Of a stretch of 64,000 nt of DNA, positions 1 to 11,815 are shown piece after piece. The translations under genes were made by a program, and so were the position numbers. Source of the DNA: Paragordius varius. Its lineage: Eukaryota; Nematomorpha. The DNA is taken from the NCBI GenBank assembly GCA_964247055.1, contig OZ176059.1, forward strand, positions 1,922,001 through 1,986,000. Reading direction: 5' to 3'. The notes under the pieces were generated by a model. That model saw only the letters and a program-made list of their open reading frames with translations, made no database searches and was not told the DNA's origin. Numbering within the stretch: the first letter of the stretch is position 1; each line of letters begins with the position of its first letter.

Positions 1-428
1 TTTTTTGACAAAATTAGTTCAAAATTTTAATGATTATATATTGATTCAATAAAATTAGACCATACTTTTCATCAAAATGGGTATTTATCAATTCAATAAT
101 ATATCTTTATATAAAATAAAAAACTTTCTACCTCGTTTTTAGCAAAAAAATTTAACTACTTACGAAATAATAAAGGCAAAACATAAAAAGTGAAAATCAA
201 ATGCTTTTTTAATAAAGAGACCATATTTTAACCCTTAATTTTGTATATATATTTTTGGTATGATGGTAATCTTTTAGGTTATGTAAAAAATTAAAAGATA
301 AAAAAAATGTTAGCCATTTTACGTTTTATCCTTATAAGTTCATTAAATAGTTTTGCTTAAATGTAATTTTTTGAACAAATATTAAATATACATATCTCTT
401 GTATGATTTAGGTAGAAAACGGATATAC
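1..428. other. Left-edge non-coding sequence (serpin intron)
   Basis: A+T-rich sequence downstream (minus strand) of the second visible serpin exon. I found no further serpin exon here: no hinge or reactive-centre loop and no C-terminal strands, so the rest of that gene must lie to the left of the window. No repeat or other feature recognised. Confidence 0.5.
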
Positions 429-788
429 TTTTTATGACATGCTAATCTTTCACCAAATAAATCCATTACGTTTGTATGATGTATCGTTTGTTGATGTTTA
501 ATTTTAGGTATAAGAAGTTGCATTTTTTTCGTGGTTGGTTTAAGGCCATCAATACCCATTCCAATTTCTCTCCAACTGAAAGCTTTATCAAAAGCGGAGA
601 TGCTTGAATTCACATAAGGTACCATAAGTAACAAGACAAAATCCTTACCTTTCAAATCTAGTTTAATTAGTTTAGCTTGAAGGCTAGCCGAATCGAATGT
701 CGTAAGGTGCGTAGGTTCCATTAACTCCATATATGGTATAATGGTGATACCCCCATCTCCGGCATGAAATATGTTAAGTTTTTGGGCT
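429..788 (-). CDS. Serpin, second visible coding exon
   Basis: Continues the serpin from the exon at 1521-2164. The acceptor AG is at 790-789 and the first base completes a Gly codon split by a phase-2 intron. The frame then reads AQKLNIFHAGDGG, followed by QAKLIKLDLKGKDFVLLLMV and GLKPTTKKMQLLIPKIK. These match the serpin fold: s3A to s4C, the s2B/s3B strands (usually LPYKGxxLSMxxxLP) and the xVxLPKF strand, ending near the usual 'DLF' motif. The donor is most likely GT at 428-427 (after ...LACHKK); an earlier GT just after DLF is possible. The reactive-centre loop is missing from the window, so whether the protein is an inhibitor, and of which protease class, cannot be judged. Confidence 0.85.
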
Positions 789-1520
789 CTATAAAATTGA
801 AAGTTTGTTTATGCGTATGCAAGAGTCTATGGTTAACAGGGATTAAGACTTTATTTTGCTACTTATTAAAGGTATTTTAAGTGCTATCGATACAAACACG
901 GATTATAGGGTGTTATCGAATGACTTTATGGTTTTAGTAAAAACGTTTAAAACCATTTATACAAAATAAGCTATGAAATTAGGGAAACAATCATTTTTTG
1001 GCAATTGTTTAGCAAAAATATACTAAATATTATGCGCCCCTAAATTTAAATAATACAAATAGCTACATTATATGTCATATTATTAACTTTTAATTATATT
1101 TTCAAAAAAATATATAAATAAACGAAGATTTACAGGTTTTATTAAATGTTTTTAATTATCGAATTTTAAAAAGTTTAAACTGCAAACAGCTATGATACTT
1201 TAAAAACACAGCTTAAACCTGCTTTGTATTAAGACTCCTTAAAATCTATATTTTAAGCATTTGCTAATTAAATTTGGGTATGGTTTTCTAAAAACAAGCA
1301 GCTTTATTTATTAATGTACCTTCTTCTTTCTCCCTACTAAATTCAATAGTCTACTAAAATGGTTTTAATCATTTCACACCCTTTTTATCAAAGCTTGAAG
1401 ACATGAAAAGAGTAGATACCCATAATATTGACATTTATCTGACCGCCTAGGTTTGACAATGATAACGGATAAACCATACAGTTTCGTATATCGAACTGCT
1501 GACATAATTTAAAAGTTTAC
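789..1520 (-). other. Serpin intron (phase 2)
   Basis: GT at 1520-1519 and AG at 790-789. Splicing joins GG + A into a Gly codon and keeps the serpin frame open. A+T-rich, with no recognised insert. Confidence 0.8.
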
Positions 1521-2164
1521 CCTTTCGTATCGAATGGGACATCCCATGAACTTTGAAAATACAACGTATTAAACACTAGGACTGAGAAAGGTTTAATTTT
1601 TTTTCCGTCATGAATTACATTTAGCATGACACCGTTTGAATCTTTAGCTACGAGTCGGTTAACCCGTTTCACCGTTTCGGGAACGGTTGACCATTTGTTG
1701 GTTCGGATAATTTTAACATTGAAAGCATCTCTAACACTCTTTTTGTAGGCGGCTTTAAGGTGTGGAACAGTACTATTTACAACCACATACGTTGTTAGTA
1801 TCAACGAGCTATCCGGTAGTATATTTTGTGCGTCCCCCTTATTTTTAGCAACTACTGACCTTGCAATGGATGTGGTTAAATTTTGGTTAGTTCGTTTATA
1901 CATTGCCGTGTTTGAGGGATGGGCCACACCCGCTATCCCATTTAGGCATGTTGAGCCGAGTTGGATAGCACTCAGCCCAAGCGTTAAACCATGAGGGCTA
2001 AATACGTAATTAGGTGTGGTATCATTGAAAGCGGATTGATGAGTCAAATCCATAATGAGACTAGTGTGATGGAATAGAAAGCTTAAAGCTGCTTGGCACA
2101 AAGGTGTCAGACATAGAGCGATAGCTAATAAGTATCTTACTGATATAACACTAGGGATACACAT
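1521..2164 (-). CDS. Secreted serpin, first coding exon
   Basis: Serine protease inhibitor family protein. I place the start at the ATG at 2164; a TTG two codons upstream is in frame but is not a likely eukaryotic start. The first ~25 residues (MCIPSVISVRYLLAIALCL then TPLCQA) form a classic signal peptide, cleavage expected after CQA, so the protein should be secreted. It continues with helix A/B-type sequence (NYVFSPHGLTLGLSAIQLGS resembles the family's SPxSIxxALxMxxxGA). The conserved serpin segment VFNTLYFQSSWDVPFD (family: xNAxYFKxxWxxPF) ends the exon. The donor GT at 1520-1519 gives a phase-2 intron. Together the two visible exons cover about two thirds of a typical ~380-residue serpin. 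Family certain; ligand unknown. Confidence 0.92.
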
Positions 2165-4081
2165 GATCAATTGGGAAAAACTGTATGAAATTTTCGACCA
2201 ATAAAAACTTTGGCTAGGCAGAAGATACTATAAAGTTAAAGCGCAAATAAATTTGTTTTATGGTCAATTTATCTCGCTATACATGGGTAAACACTCATGT
2301 AACCTCGACCGACAGTCCGAGCCCAGCCTTATTAATATTTTTTATTAAGTATGGACATTTTCCATTTAAAATATCAATAAATTAAATAAATATGTTATTG
2401 TAGTTTTAACCCCCCTTTTTGAAATTGTATTTAAGGTCACTCATACTCACTATATAAATTTAATTTTGTTCAAAGGTCAACTAATGCGATTTTCGCAAGG
2501 CCAGGCATATCAAGGTTGATTAGGAGAACATATTGTTGAAATTGATATACATATAATAATATTTACATTAGGCCTGGTTTATTTTTTATTTAAATCGGGT
2601 TAAATATATATATTTATAAATGCTTAAAAATTATGTTAAATAATTTTTTGGTAGGGTTGAAAGTTTGGTTTAATCCACTTTATTCTAGATTTATTTATAC
2701 TTTTATTTTTAATAAGAGCTTACAACTTTTATATAAAATGTACATTATAATAATGGGGTTAGGTCAATTAAATATATATATAAAACTAATATATGTATGG
2801 ATGTATATATGTCATGGTTGCCCAACAAAAATGACTTAATAGGCCGCATTTCCGATCGGAAAATTCTGGCGTGCAGTAAATCAAATTATTTGATTTGTAC
2901 ATCTAAATTCGATATAATTTTAAATATAAATGTGATCACCTGTTTAAATGATTTTACCACTTGAGTTGATCAGTACAGTGCTTTTGGCTCGCATACACAT
3001 TATTTATCCCCTGCCCCGTCATAGTTAGGACACCATCAGTATAGGGACAAAAAAGCATATTTATTATTTAAATTATATAATTGTGATAATCACAAAAAAA
3101 TTTATACAGAAAAAAGTATTGCTTATGTGTTACAAAGCTTGATTCCAATGTAGGCGATATATAAGATCAAAAGTATGTTTCCTCCAAAGCTTAAGAAATG
3201 AAAAACGGATTTTTAGATAAAACATTTAAATTAATTTGTCTCGGAAAGAGAAATAATTTATTAGGATTATGAGTATAACATTTTCAATTTTTATTTTAAA
3301 AAATATATTTTGTTAATTAAAAAATATTGAACTTTATTATATTTATGCATAGTTTTATAACCAATTTAAAAAACCTAATTTTAGTTATAAACAACTAAAA
3401 TTGGCTCAAAACATATTTAATCATTCAAGTTAGGTAATTTCATTTTTCTTAATATTTTTTATATACCATTATCCTTAGCGATGCTAAAAAAATTTTGCGA
3501 AGTTCGAGATGACGATTGAAAATTGTACATTTTTAAAAATATTTTTGAAATAATATGAGCGCTAATGGCAATAGAATGTATATTTTTACCCCAGATTCGA
3601 TATCAAAGATATTTTTATGGTTTTTTTAATTCAAATCCACCTAGGAATATAAATACTACCAATGGATAAAAGTGTTATGTTAATTCAATCGTTGTGTTTA
3701 TTTAAAATTATTTAAATTTTTGTAGCTACTAAAATTGGAAGAGCGCGGCTTCTTATACATTCCTGCTTTATACCTTTATATAGTTTTTCATTGATATAAT
3801 CTGTATATTCCTTCCCTAGATCAGACTGGTTAAAATTTAAACTGCGAACAAACGCTGCTATAAATGGAAATTTATTGCGCTAAGCTTATTAAATAGATCC
3901 AAAACCGTAAAAATTAGTCAAATTTAAAATCTAAAATTCTTTTGGCATTCTGAAAATCGGAAAAAGTGGGAAATTATATCGTAGTTTTCAACAAAGCAAA
4001 AATTTACACAAATTTTTCATAAAAAGTAAATTGTCATATCATAAATGTATAGAAAAATCGATTAATAGAGAGGTACGATAT
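2165..4081. other. Intergenic, upstream of serpin
   Basis: No gene recognised on either strand. A more G+C-rich patch around 2840-3060 has no tRNA cloverleaf or coding frame. The serpin promoter should lie just right of 2164, but I see no clear core element. The 68-codon frame at 2633-2839 has no family resemblance. Confidence 0.4.
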
Positions 4082-4330
4082 ATACCATATACAGTTCAAA
4101 TTTACCCTCAAACAATTAAATTCATCCCAAAATAAATTATGGGTTTTTTAAAAAATTACCTATATATTTTACAAATTTTAATAAAATCAAATTTTGTTAA
4201 AATTAAAAAGAATAATAAAAACTAAGCCACAAAGATTTTATTCATATTAATGAGTAATATTAGCCCAAAAACACTTAATCGATTGGTGAATTTGAATTGT
4301 TTAACGGTAAAATTGAATCGTAAATGGTAT
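4082..4330. mobile_element. MITE family A copy A1
   Basis: Palindromic ~250-bp element. Its ends are variants of ATACCATTTACAATTCAAA and the inverted form ending GTAAATGGTAT, with inner motifs 'aattcaccc...' and, on the other arm, 'gggtgaattt'. The shared core (ataaattatgtgttt...ttaatgagttatattagcccgaaaacac) recurs in all A copies. Non-autonomous, no coding potential. Confidence 0.8.
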
Positions 4331-5934
4331 ATTTGGTGACGAATGGGTGGAAAGTCAAGGGCCAAAAATTTTTATCCATAAATTTTTTTGCCAAAATTAC
4401 AAGCATTACTTCTTCGATTGTCTGTTATTAAAAGGCCTAAACACGTTTTCTTTATAATTCTTTTCGATTGAAAAGAATGCCAATGCATTCTAATAAAAGC
4501 ATCGTTTGGCACCATTTATAAAATAATTAATTTTATGGTTTAAGAGTCATTTATACCATCTACAATTCATATTCACCCTTAAACAATTCAAATCACCATC
4601 GAACAATTTATATTCACCCTTGGTCAATTCAAATTCACTCTGAAAATTAATTATGTGTTTTCGGGCTAATATAAATCATTATTATTATGAGATAAATTCT
4701 TATGGCATAGTTCAGTGGTACTCAAACCGCGGCCCGCATGCGGTAAGAGTAATGTGACCAGATATTTAGAACCCTGGCGCAGTACAAAATTAAAAGATAC
4801 TTTGCCTGTTTTTTAACCGGATTTACGGTGTTTTATATTAAATAATATTGTTCGTTACTATTTATAAGCTCATTAGAAACAATTAAAATATTAAATTTAT
4901 TAAAAATTTAATATAAATGTGTGTACATATAATATTATATGTTATATATATGGATATATAATAATACTAGTGTAAATCTCGTGCTGCTACGCAGCCCGAA
5001 GAAGTCCTTCGGACTGGGGGGGGGGGGCTATTTGAAAAAAGGGACAATAAAATGATCCACATATATGGATTATTTCGAAACATATTTTATTAGCTATGAT
5101 CTCATAGGAATTTCAATGCATTCATACTAATATATTGTTTACTTGGGCGAAAAATAGATTCAACCAATTACTTTTGAATTATTTTGGAATAATGGCATTT
5201 TACGGGAGGAGCGGGTAAAAATAGGGCTTTAATTAAAAGAGCGAGCCGATTATGTTTGCGCAATCGAAAATAAATAAACAAAAATCATATTTGAAATTGA
5301 ATGGTCCAACACGTTTTCCAGAAAATTGTCTCAAGGACACGATTTTTGTGGACTTCTGTTTTAAAAAAAACGTATTTTACACGGGGTGGGCCCGAACTGG
5401 GGGCCTAATTCAAAGAAAGGAGAAGCTATTGTCGAGGCATTCATTAATGATCATATTTTTTCGACATTTGGATTTGAATGGATCTACCGGTTTCCAGGAA
5501 ATAGATCACCAAGCCACTGCTTTCCATTTTTATAAATATATAGATTATAATGGTATGTTTGTTTTAAAAAATGCTAATTGTCAAAAACAATATTATTACC
5601 AAATATATGATAATAAAAATAGAGGGAAACAATATATCTGGTTTTTATAAGATGTTGCTGTGCAGATAAAATCATTCACACACGATCTTATGAAAGTTCT
5701 GTTCCATAGTTTGAAAAAAAATGACTATTTAACAGCAGGTAAAACTATGCGTTGATGAAAAAAAGATAGGTGAATGGATAGAAAATTATTTAAATGCCGA
5801 CTTTGCTACAGTGTAAAATTCAAAAATAATTCAAATAGTTCTGAGTCTACCCAATCAATGGTATATGACGTGACATAAATATTAATAAATAATTATTTTT
5901 TTATAATAGTAATAATATCTAAAAATAATAAATA

Positions 5935-6091
5935 TATATTTTTCAAATTTATGTAATTGTCCCAATTTATGGTTTTGTGAAATTTTATCTAAAAAAGCTT
6001 CACAATTTTCTTCTGTATTTTTGACTATTACAATTGCTTTCAAGGTATCTATTGTGAGTTGTGTTTTTTCCGTAGTCCTTATTTTGTTTAT
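5935..6091 (-). pseudogene. hAT2 transposase C-terminal fragment
   Basis: The minus-strand frame reads TTEKTQLTIDTLKAIVIVKN, then ENCEAFLDKI. This resembles the end of hAT transposases, where a Lys/Arg-rich turn leads into 'LS..nv..LL.IK.n...C.eF'. It then runs into A+T-rich codons. The catalytic middle of the protein is absent, so it is a fossil fragment. Confidence 0.5.
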
Positions 6092-6486
6092 AGGCACGGA
6101 AAAGAAAATTAAAATGAAAAGAATTAATAAAAAAAATTATTATGTGTGTGTGTATGTGTGCCAAAATTGAAATAGGTCTATAAATTTGTTTATGCACAAA
6201 TGAATGAAAATAAAACTGGATACAAATTAAAGTTTAGGGAAGCAAAAAATTAAAAAACATACCTCCCACCCAAAACATAAAAAAGTTGTTTTTTTCCTAG
6301 AAAAAAGGGTTATATCGAAACCAAATATAATGAATTTAAATAATATGTTGCGAAAATATAAAAATTTTCCGTTTGATAATTATAATTAAAGTAAACTCAA
6401 ACAAAATTTAATTTAGCTGAAACCTATATGAAACAAAAATGAATTTTCAAAAGATCAAATTACTAAAATATTAATTTATTTTGTGT

Positions 6487-6621
6487 TTATTTTTGAAATC
6501 GCTTTTGCGGAAGCCCTGAGTAAAAGGTTGGCCTAAATCTGGAATCTGATATTGATAGTTCTGCCATTTCGCGAATGGCTGCATTCATAAGCGATTTGAC
6601 CGGTCCAAAACCCAACTCCAT
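6487..6621 (-). CDS. Short coding-like frame inside hAT2
   Basis: A 44-codon frame from ATG to TAA starts MELGFGPVKSLMNAAIREMA and continues with ELSISDSRFRPTFYSGLPQK. Its composition is much less A+T-biased than its surroundings, which suggests former coding use. It is upstream of the transposase fragment on the same strand, so it may be an N-terminal transposase piece or a captured exon. No family recognised. Confidence 0.3.
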   Translation of the reverse strand: MELGFGPVKSLMNAAIREMAELSISDSRFRPTFYSGLPQKRFQK

Positions 6622-7880
6622 GTATAATTAGAGCAAAAAATAAAATATTGAAATTAAAGGCCAGAGTTTTTTAGAGCAAAAAAACCATTTATTTATTTTA
6701 ACTAAGGGTACTCTATTGAATTCTACAAACAAAACTTGAAATAAATGGTAATTAAAACATATTTATAAAATTATTCAAAAAGCAGTACAAAAGTCAGCGC
6801 AGTACGGGAGCGGTTTTTTTTCGAAAACCCAGTACTGTAATGCGAAAAACAGCCTATCTGGTCACTTTAGGTAAGAGTGCCTTATAATTGCCCTATGACC
6901 ATATTGATACTTAAATTTTTATATTGATGAATTTTTAAATACCCATAAACTACTTTTCGCTTATTTTAATTTTATTTTCTTCGGATTTTTATTTTTTACC
7001 CAATTTGAAATGTAGAAAAATTTCCCTATAAAATGATTCTACAATTTTTGGCACACGTTGTTTCTGTTTCTGTATTCTATTTTCTTTTCAAATTTAAAAT
7101 TTATATTGCATTTCTTTTTTGTATTTAAGCAAGCCTTTTACCCAAACTTGAATATACATCTTCTTTTCATTGCTATCCTTCATCATTTTTTATAACTCAT
7201 TCCAATACAATATTTTTCAAATCAACATCATTAAATTTAGACCGGTTTTTTTATAGCATAATTCAAATTATATTCCTATTTTTAAAAAAAAATTATATTT
7301 ATACATAAATTCCAAAGGATGAAATCCGATGCTAAAAAACGTAAATGAAAATTGCTCCTTTAAAAAAAATGGGAAGAAATATTCTTTGTTGTTTTAAATA
7401 AAAATGTTGGTACCTCCCTTATATGTAAGTATAATTATAAAAAAATACAATATCGAAAAACATCTTAATGTGCGCTCTTTGCGAGATTTTGCCGACAACA
7501 TAATCAACAATGTATAATTATAATTTTTACCAATGAATAATACCACGAAAGGAAGTGATTTTCTCGAACTAATTAGCACTTTTTTCGATAAAATGGTATA
7601 TCTATAAAAAAATTGGTTTTGATCTTCACTGATGGCTGTCTTTCTATGATTGGAATAAACAAAGGATTTATTCCTTTTTTAAAAACAAATATAAAATGCA
7701 AAATATTTTATCCTTCACTGCTTTTTTCATCAACGAAACTTGGTTTCTCGTGTAAAGGATGAAATACTCATTTAGTAGTTAAAACGGTTGTGGATATAGT
7801 TAACCACATGGTGGAGAATTCAGCCGCCGTAATTCAAAAATTTTCTTGAAAGATATCCGCAGTGAGTTTGATGATATTCT

Positions 7881-8262
7881 TTTGTACATGCTGTGAGATG
7901 GCTAAGCCTTAGCAAAGTATTAAATAGATTTTTGGTTCTAAGACATGAAATTCTATTATTTATAAAAGATAACAGAAAGTTTGACGAGGGAATCAATAGT
8001 GAATGGTGGGTTTTAATACCAACTTTTGCGACATTCCCTATAAACTTAGTATTTTTGATACAAGTCTTCAAGGGAGCAAAATAATATCCCAGTTTTCTAA
8101 TCAAATATTTAGTTCCTAACTGTTTTTCTCACACGTGTGAGACGGCATATTCAAAAATCAAATGTCAATTCATACAGAAATCGCTTAACCGGTAATCATA
8201 TGGACGACGTATTAAGATTGGTGCCTGTCATGAGGCGACGACGAAAACCAAATATGTCAATT
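7881..8262 (+). pseudogene. hAT1 transposase remnant (ZBED/FAM200-like C-terminal half)
   Basis: Three blocks typical of ZBED5/FAM200-type hAT transposases appear in order. FVHAVRWLSLSKVLNRF (usual tEVRWLSRGkVL.R) with LRHEILLFI and NSEWW is at 7881-8084. CETAYSKIK is at 8136-8162, and NRLTGNHMDDVLRLVPV is at 8179-8229 (usual yRnrLTdeHL.d.LRla), the dimerisation region. The second and third blocks are in different frames and a stop follows the first, so the gene is dead. The upstream part, with BED finger and first catalytic Asp, is missing or unrecognisable. Confidence 0.85.
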
Positions 8263-8625
8263 ATTGGTTATAATCAAAAAAAATGTTGTTATCAAAATAT
8301 TATAATTTTTTAAATTAAATGGTGCAAAACGAGTTTTTTAGCTGGATTTTTATGCGATCCGCAAAAAATTTATTGTGCTGATTAAGAGTATAAATTTGCA
8401 TGTCAGATAACTAAGGAATATTTGCCATCTCGAAAAAAATATATTTTATTTGGCCCGTCAAATTTTTTTGGTGAGTACCACTGGCATAGTTTATTATTTT
8501 ATTTTAATTTTACCCAATTTTTTTTGAAAAAAATACAAAATATCGGTTATTTTTAACCCTATAAAACCCATAATTTATTTTAGGGTGAATTTGAATTGTT
8601 CAAGGGTAAATCTAATTAATATATA

Positions 8626-9071
8626 AGTATATACAACTAAATTCGGACATATAAATTTACAAAATCAATCAATTGAACAAACCGATCTTATTTTAAATAA
8701 CTAATCCGTTTGTATATAATTTTTTTATTGTATTATTACATTTCTATGGCATATCATTGATTAATGTATTCTATATGTACAATATTCATAGTTTTATACC
8801 GTTGTTTTGTGGTATGATACGGTGTATACTAGATAACACAATTAATGAATAGCATCAATCAAAAACATTGAAAACCAATAATATTAATAATCATATAAAC
8901 AGTAATTAACAACAAAGTATATTGTTTTCAAGTGTACAAATAGTCGTAATGGCATGAAAAACAAAAGAGAAAACAATTTTTATGGTTAAATTTAATAAAA
9001 ATTTAGCCAGATCTTTCAATTCCACACATTCGCAATAGGCAAAGTTATTTTAAATATTATTATGGATGTTA
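8626..9071. other. THOC2 3' flank
   Basis: A+T-rich sequence downstream of the THOC2 stop. A minus-strand AATAAA (plus-strand TTTATT at about 8724-8729) lies roughly 345 nt after the stop and could be the poly(A) signal. No other feature recognised. Confidence 0.35.
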
Positions 9072-11776
9072 TCAATGTTTATTATTGGGTAGTTGTACAT
9101 GATATATATGTTGTTGCCGACGTCGATTATTATAAAGCGCAAGGTTTGATGAGCGATAAAAAGGAGCTCTACCGACAACCCGGTTTTGTGTTGATATGTT
9201 GTTGGAAACATTAGTGTTAAACATTCCAATAGGTGGTCTACCATATGACGCATGACGACTTGTTACAATTCGATTCTCATTATTATTGTATTGAGAAGTG
9301 CTCAGATTGTTGGGCGATTTTAAGGTGTAATTATTATTACTTCCATCAGATGGCACGCTCGATTTAAGCCGAATGATTTTGGATCCACCACCAGGTGTTT
9401 TTGTTGTCGATGGCGTCGATATCGGTAATACATTTGAATCATTCAATGAATCATCCGTCTGTTGTTGTTTATTATCACTACTACTAGATTGTAATAATTG
9501 ACCAATGAAATTTGTTGTCGCATATTTCCGTATAACGCTTAATCCTTTATCATGCGGGGCATCGGTAGCATTACTCAAAGTAGTTGACGTTGTGTTAGAT
9601 GATTGTCTAATAAGGATAATCAATCAATCATTCAATCAGAACAGAGAAGACATACAATAGAATAATAGATATTGGATTACACAAATATTTTTACTTGATC
9701 TCTATGGCGTGTATGCTACTATTTTTTATTACACATAATAATAATGATAATATTATCATTTATACTATAAATAAACAATTCCCTAATCTTGATGAGTAAT
9801 TCCACCTTGTATTGATTAATCAAAGTCTATATTATGGGCAAAAATTAAAGGAGGATATACATTATCAAGATACCATAGCAACAATATTATTATTATAATT
9901 TTTATTATATTCCATCGATCGACATAACACATTATTTCAAGCGGCTAATTAATTAGTAGTTTTATCATGTGAAGTAAAGGTGCTAGTTGACAATTCAAAG
10001 GATGGATAAAAATGAGATCAAAAATTGTTATGCAATTTTCCTATTTTTATATCAATTCGTCGGTAATAACTTCTCTATATTATCATATTAAAAGGTGCTG
10101 AGTGCATATCAGCAGAGTAGGACCGCATTGTCGCGATAATTAGATCATAACAAATATTATCATAATTTATAGTAAAAAAATCAAAGTTAACAAAAATATG
10201 CATATATAAAGGGGAAATATATATTATATATATAACTTAAACATGATTTTTCATTTATTTTACAAAAGACTCGTTCCATGATGTATGTATGTATTACCTA
10301 TTATCAACATCAATATCATTATTATCTTTGAGAGGTTGTAGAATAGCTTTAGTGGTGGGACCGTGCTTAGTCGCAGTTGCGCTCATATGAGTTGAACAGC
10401 GCGGGCTTTTTTGGTTTAATGACGACGTTTGTCCGGTGTTAGCGATAGTCGCCGTGGTCGTCATCACAGCTAAATGTTCTTCATCCGCTGATGAAATGTC
10501 TTCGACGGAGGAAGCCTTCTTACGCACCAAAGAAGTTCGGTTACCCAAAGGGTCGTCGTCATAATCTCTTTTCTTTTGATTGATTGAGCCTTGTTGCAAA
10601 GATTTTTTTCTACTTCGGAGTAATATTGGTTCATTACCGCTAAAGTCTTTAATATCATCATTTGTATTCTTATGCGTTTCTTCAACTGAAACTGCATTTA
10701 TTGCATTATTACGTAAAGTAGTAGATTTTTTGCTATGGTAGCTTCTTGTTGGAGGCATTTTTAAGTAGTTTGCATTAGTATTAACTGTAATTTGGTTTGG
10801 AGATTGCAAATTTTCATGTTCCATACCAACAACAACAGTAGTAGTCAATGGGGTAGTTAATCTTGAAACGAAAAAAAATTGTGGTAAAAATATTTGGTTT
10901 TAAAAATTTATAAAGGCAAAATTTAAAATTTCGTGAAATTCCATCGTTATGATAATAAAATAAATAAGAAATGTTATATTCTTGATGTTAATTTTGTCTT
11001 CTATTCGTTTATACCAGAGGTGTTTAAAATATTTAAAAAATCATAATTTATTAAATTTGATATTTAATAAAATTTCGCTAATAAGTGTTTATATCCGATT
11101 GACAAGCGAAACAACTAGAAAAAATTGCCATATTGTGCTTGCACATTTTACAGTCTCTTATGCTAAAAAATTAACACACAAAACTTTTGAAAAAATGCCC
11201 ATACATAAGTTTTGAAATACGGTCAATCCTACGCTGTATAAAAATTATGCTAAACACCCCTGATGTTTATAGTAACATTAGCTTGACTAAACTTATGTTA
11301 ACCTGATAGATTTTTCTTCATCATTAGTTAACGAATTAGAAATAGGTCCTCCATTTTCTTCAAAACTGCTAGTAGACGCCATATATTTTTGTTGGGTCAT
11401 AACGGTATTATTAATATTTGTATTGATATTGTTATAGGTATTAGTATTGGTAGGTGATGTTAAACGGGATTGGGGTGACGCTATAAATAAAAATTATTTT
11501 AGTGTTCAAATTAAAAAGATATGTCTTTTTATTAGTGATAATTTAAATAAAATAAAATCAATTCAAATTATTTAAAAATATATGATAAAGACAAATGTGC
11601 CATAATAATTACAAAGCTAAGCCGTTATATACATAAGTAAGAAAAAAAATCAAAGCTTGTTGATTAAAAATAAACCGCAAAATGTCCTTTTGTTTGTTAA
11701 GTATAGAGCAAATCGTATCCCTCATAAATATTGGAATGGAATATAAAAGTTTACAACATATTTTATGACATTTTAG

Positions 11777-11815
<39 letters not shown>

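Larger units (their letters stand above)
4750..6869 (-). mobile_element. Second hAT-like element (hAT2) nested in hAT1
   Basis: Ends TAATGTGACCAGATA (left) and TAAAGTGACCAGATA (right, inverted) match at 14 of 15 positions. The flanks carry an exact 8-bp duplication GGTAAGAG (4742-4749 and 6870-6877), the hAT signature. Coding remains lie on the minus strand (5935-6091 and perhaps 6487-6621). A poly-G run and a short G+C patch occur near 4985-5030. A 132-codon plus-strand frame at 5252-5650 has no family resemblance that I can see. Confidence 0.88.
4713..8483 (+). mobile_element. hAT DNA transposon (hAT1), degenerate, with transposase remains
   Basis: The left end CAGTGGTACTCA at 4713 is matched by TGAGTACCACTG ending at 8483, a 12-bp perfect terminal inverted repeat of hAT type. 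Both ends have a subterminal GGCCCG motif. The flanking 8-bp target duplication GCATAGTT is exact (4705-4712 and 8484-8491). Transposase remains run on the plus strand at about 7880-8262. A second hAT (4750-6869) sits inside, so hAT1 itself is about 1.65 kb and cannot be autonomous. Confidence 0.92.
4553..8625. mobile_element. MITE family A copy A2, split by a hAT element
   Basis: Left arm 4553-4712 (ataccatctacaattcatattcaccc...) and right arm 8484 to about 8625 (...agggtgaatttgaattgttcaagggt) are the two halves of one family-A MITE. They are separated by a 3.77-kb hAT insertion at 4713-8483. The left arm carries extra 21-bp-type repeats. The right terminus is eroded. Confidence 0.8.

Noticed and set aside
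2840-3060. Possible tRNA or small RNA in a less A+T-rich patch
   Set aside because: No acceptor stem, B-box GGTTCGANTCC or cloverleaf could be drawn.
5252-5650. 132-codon plus-strand frame inside hAT2
   Set aside because: No recognisable motif, and hAT2 coding remains are on the other strand; probably chance or badly decayed.
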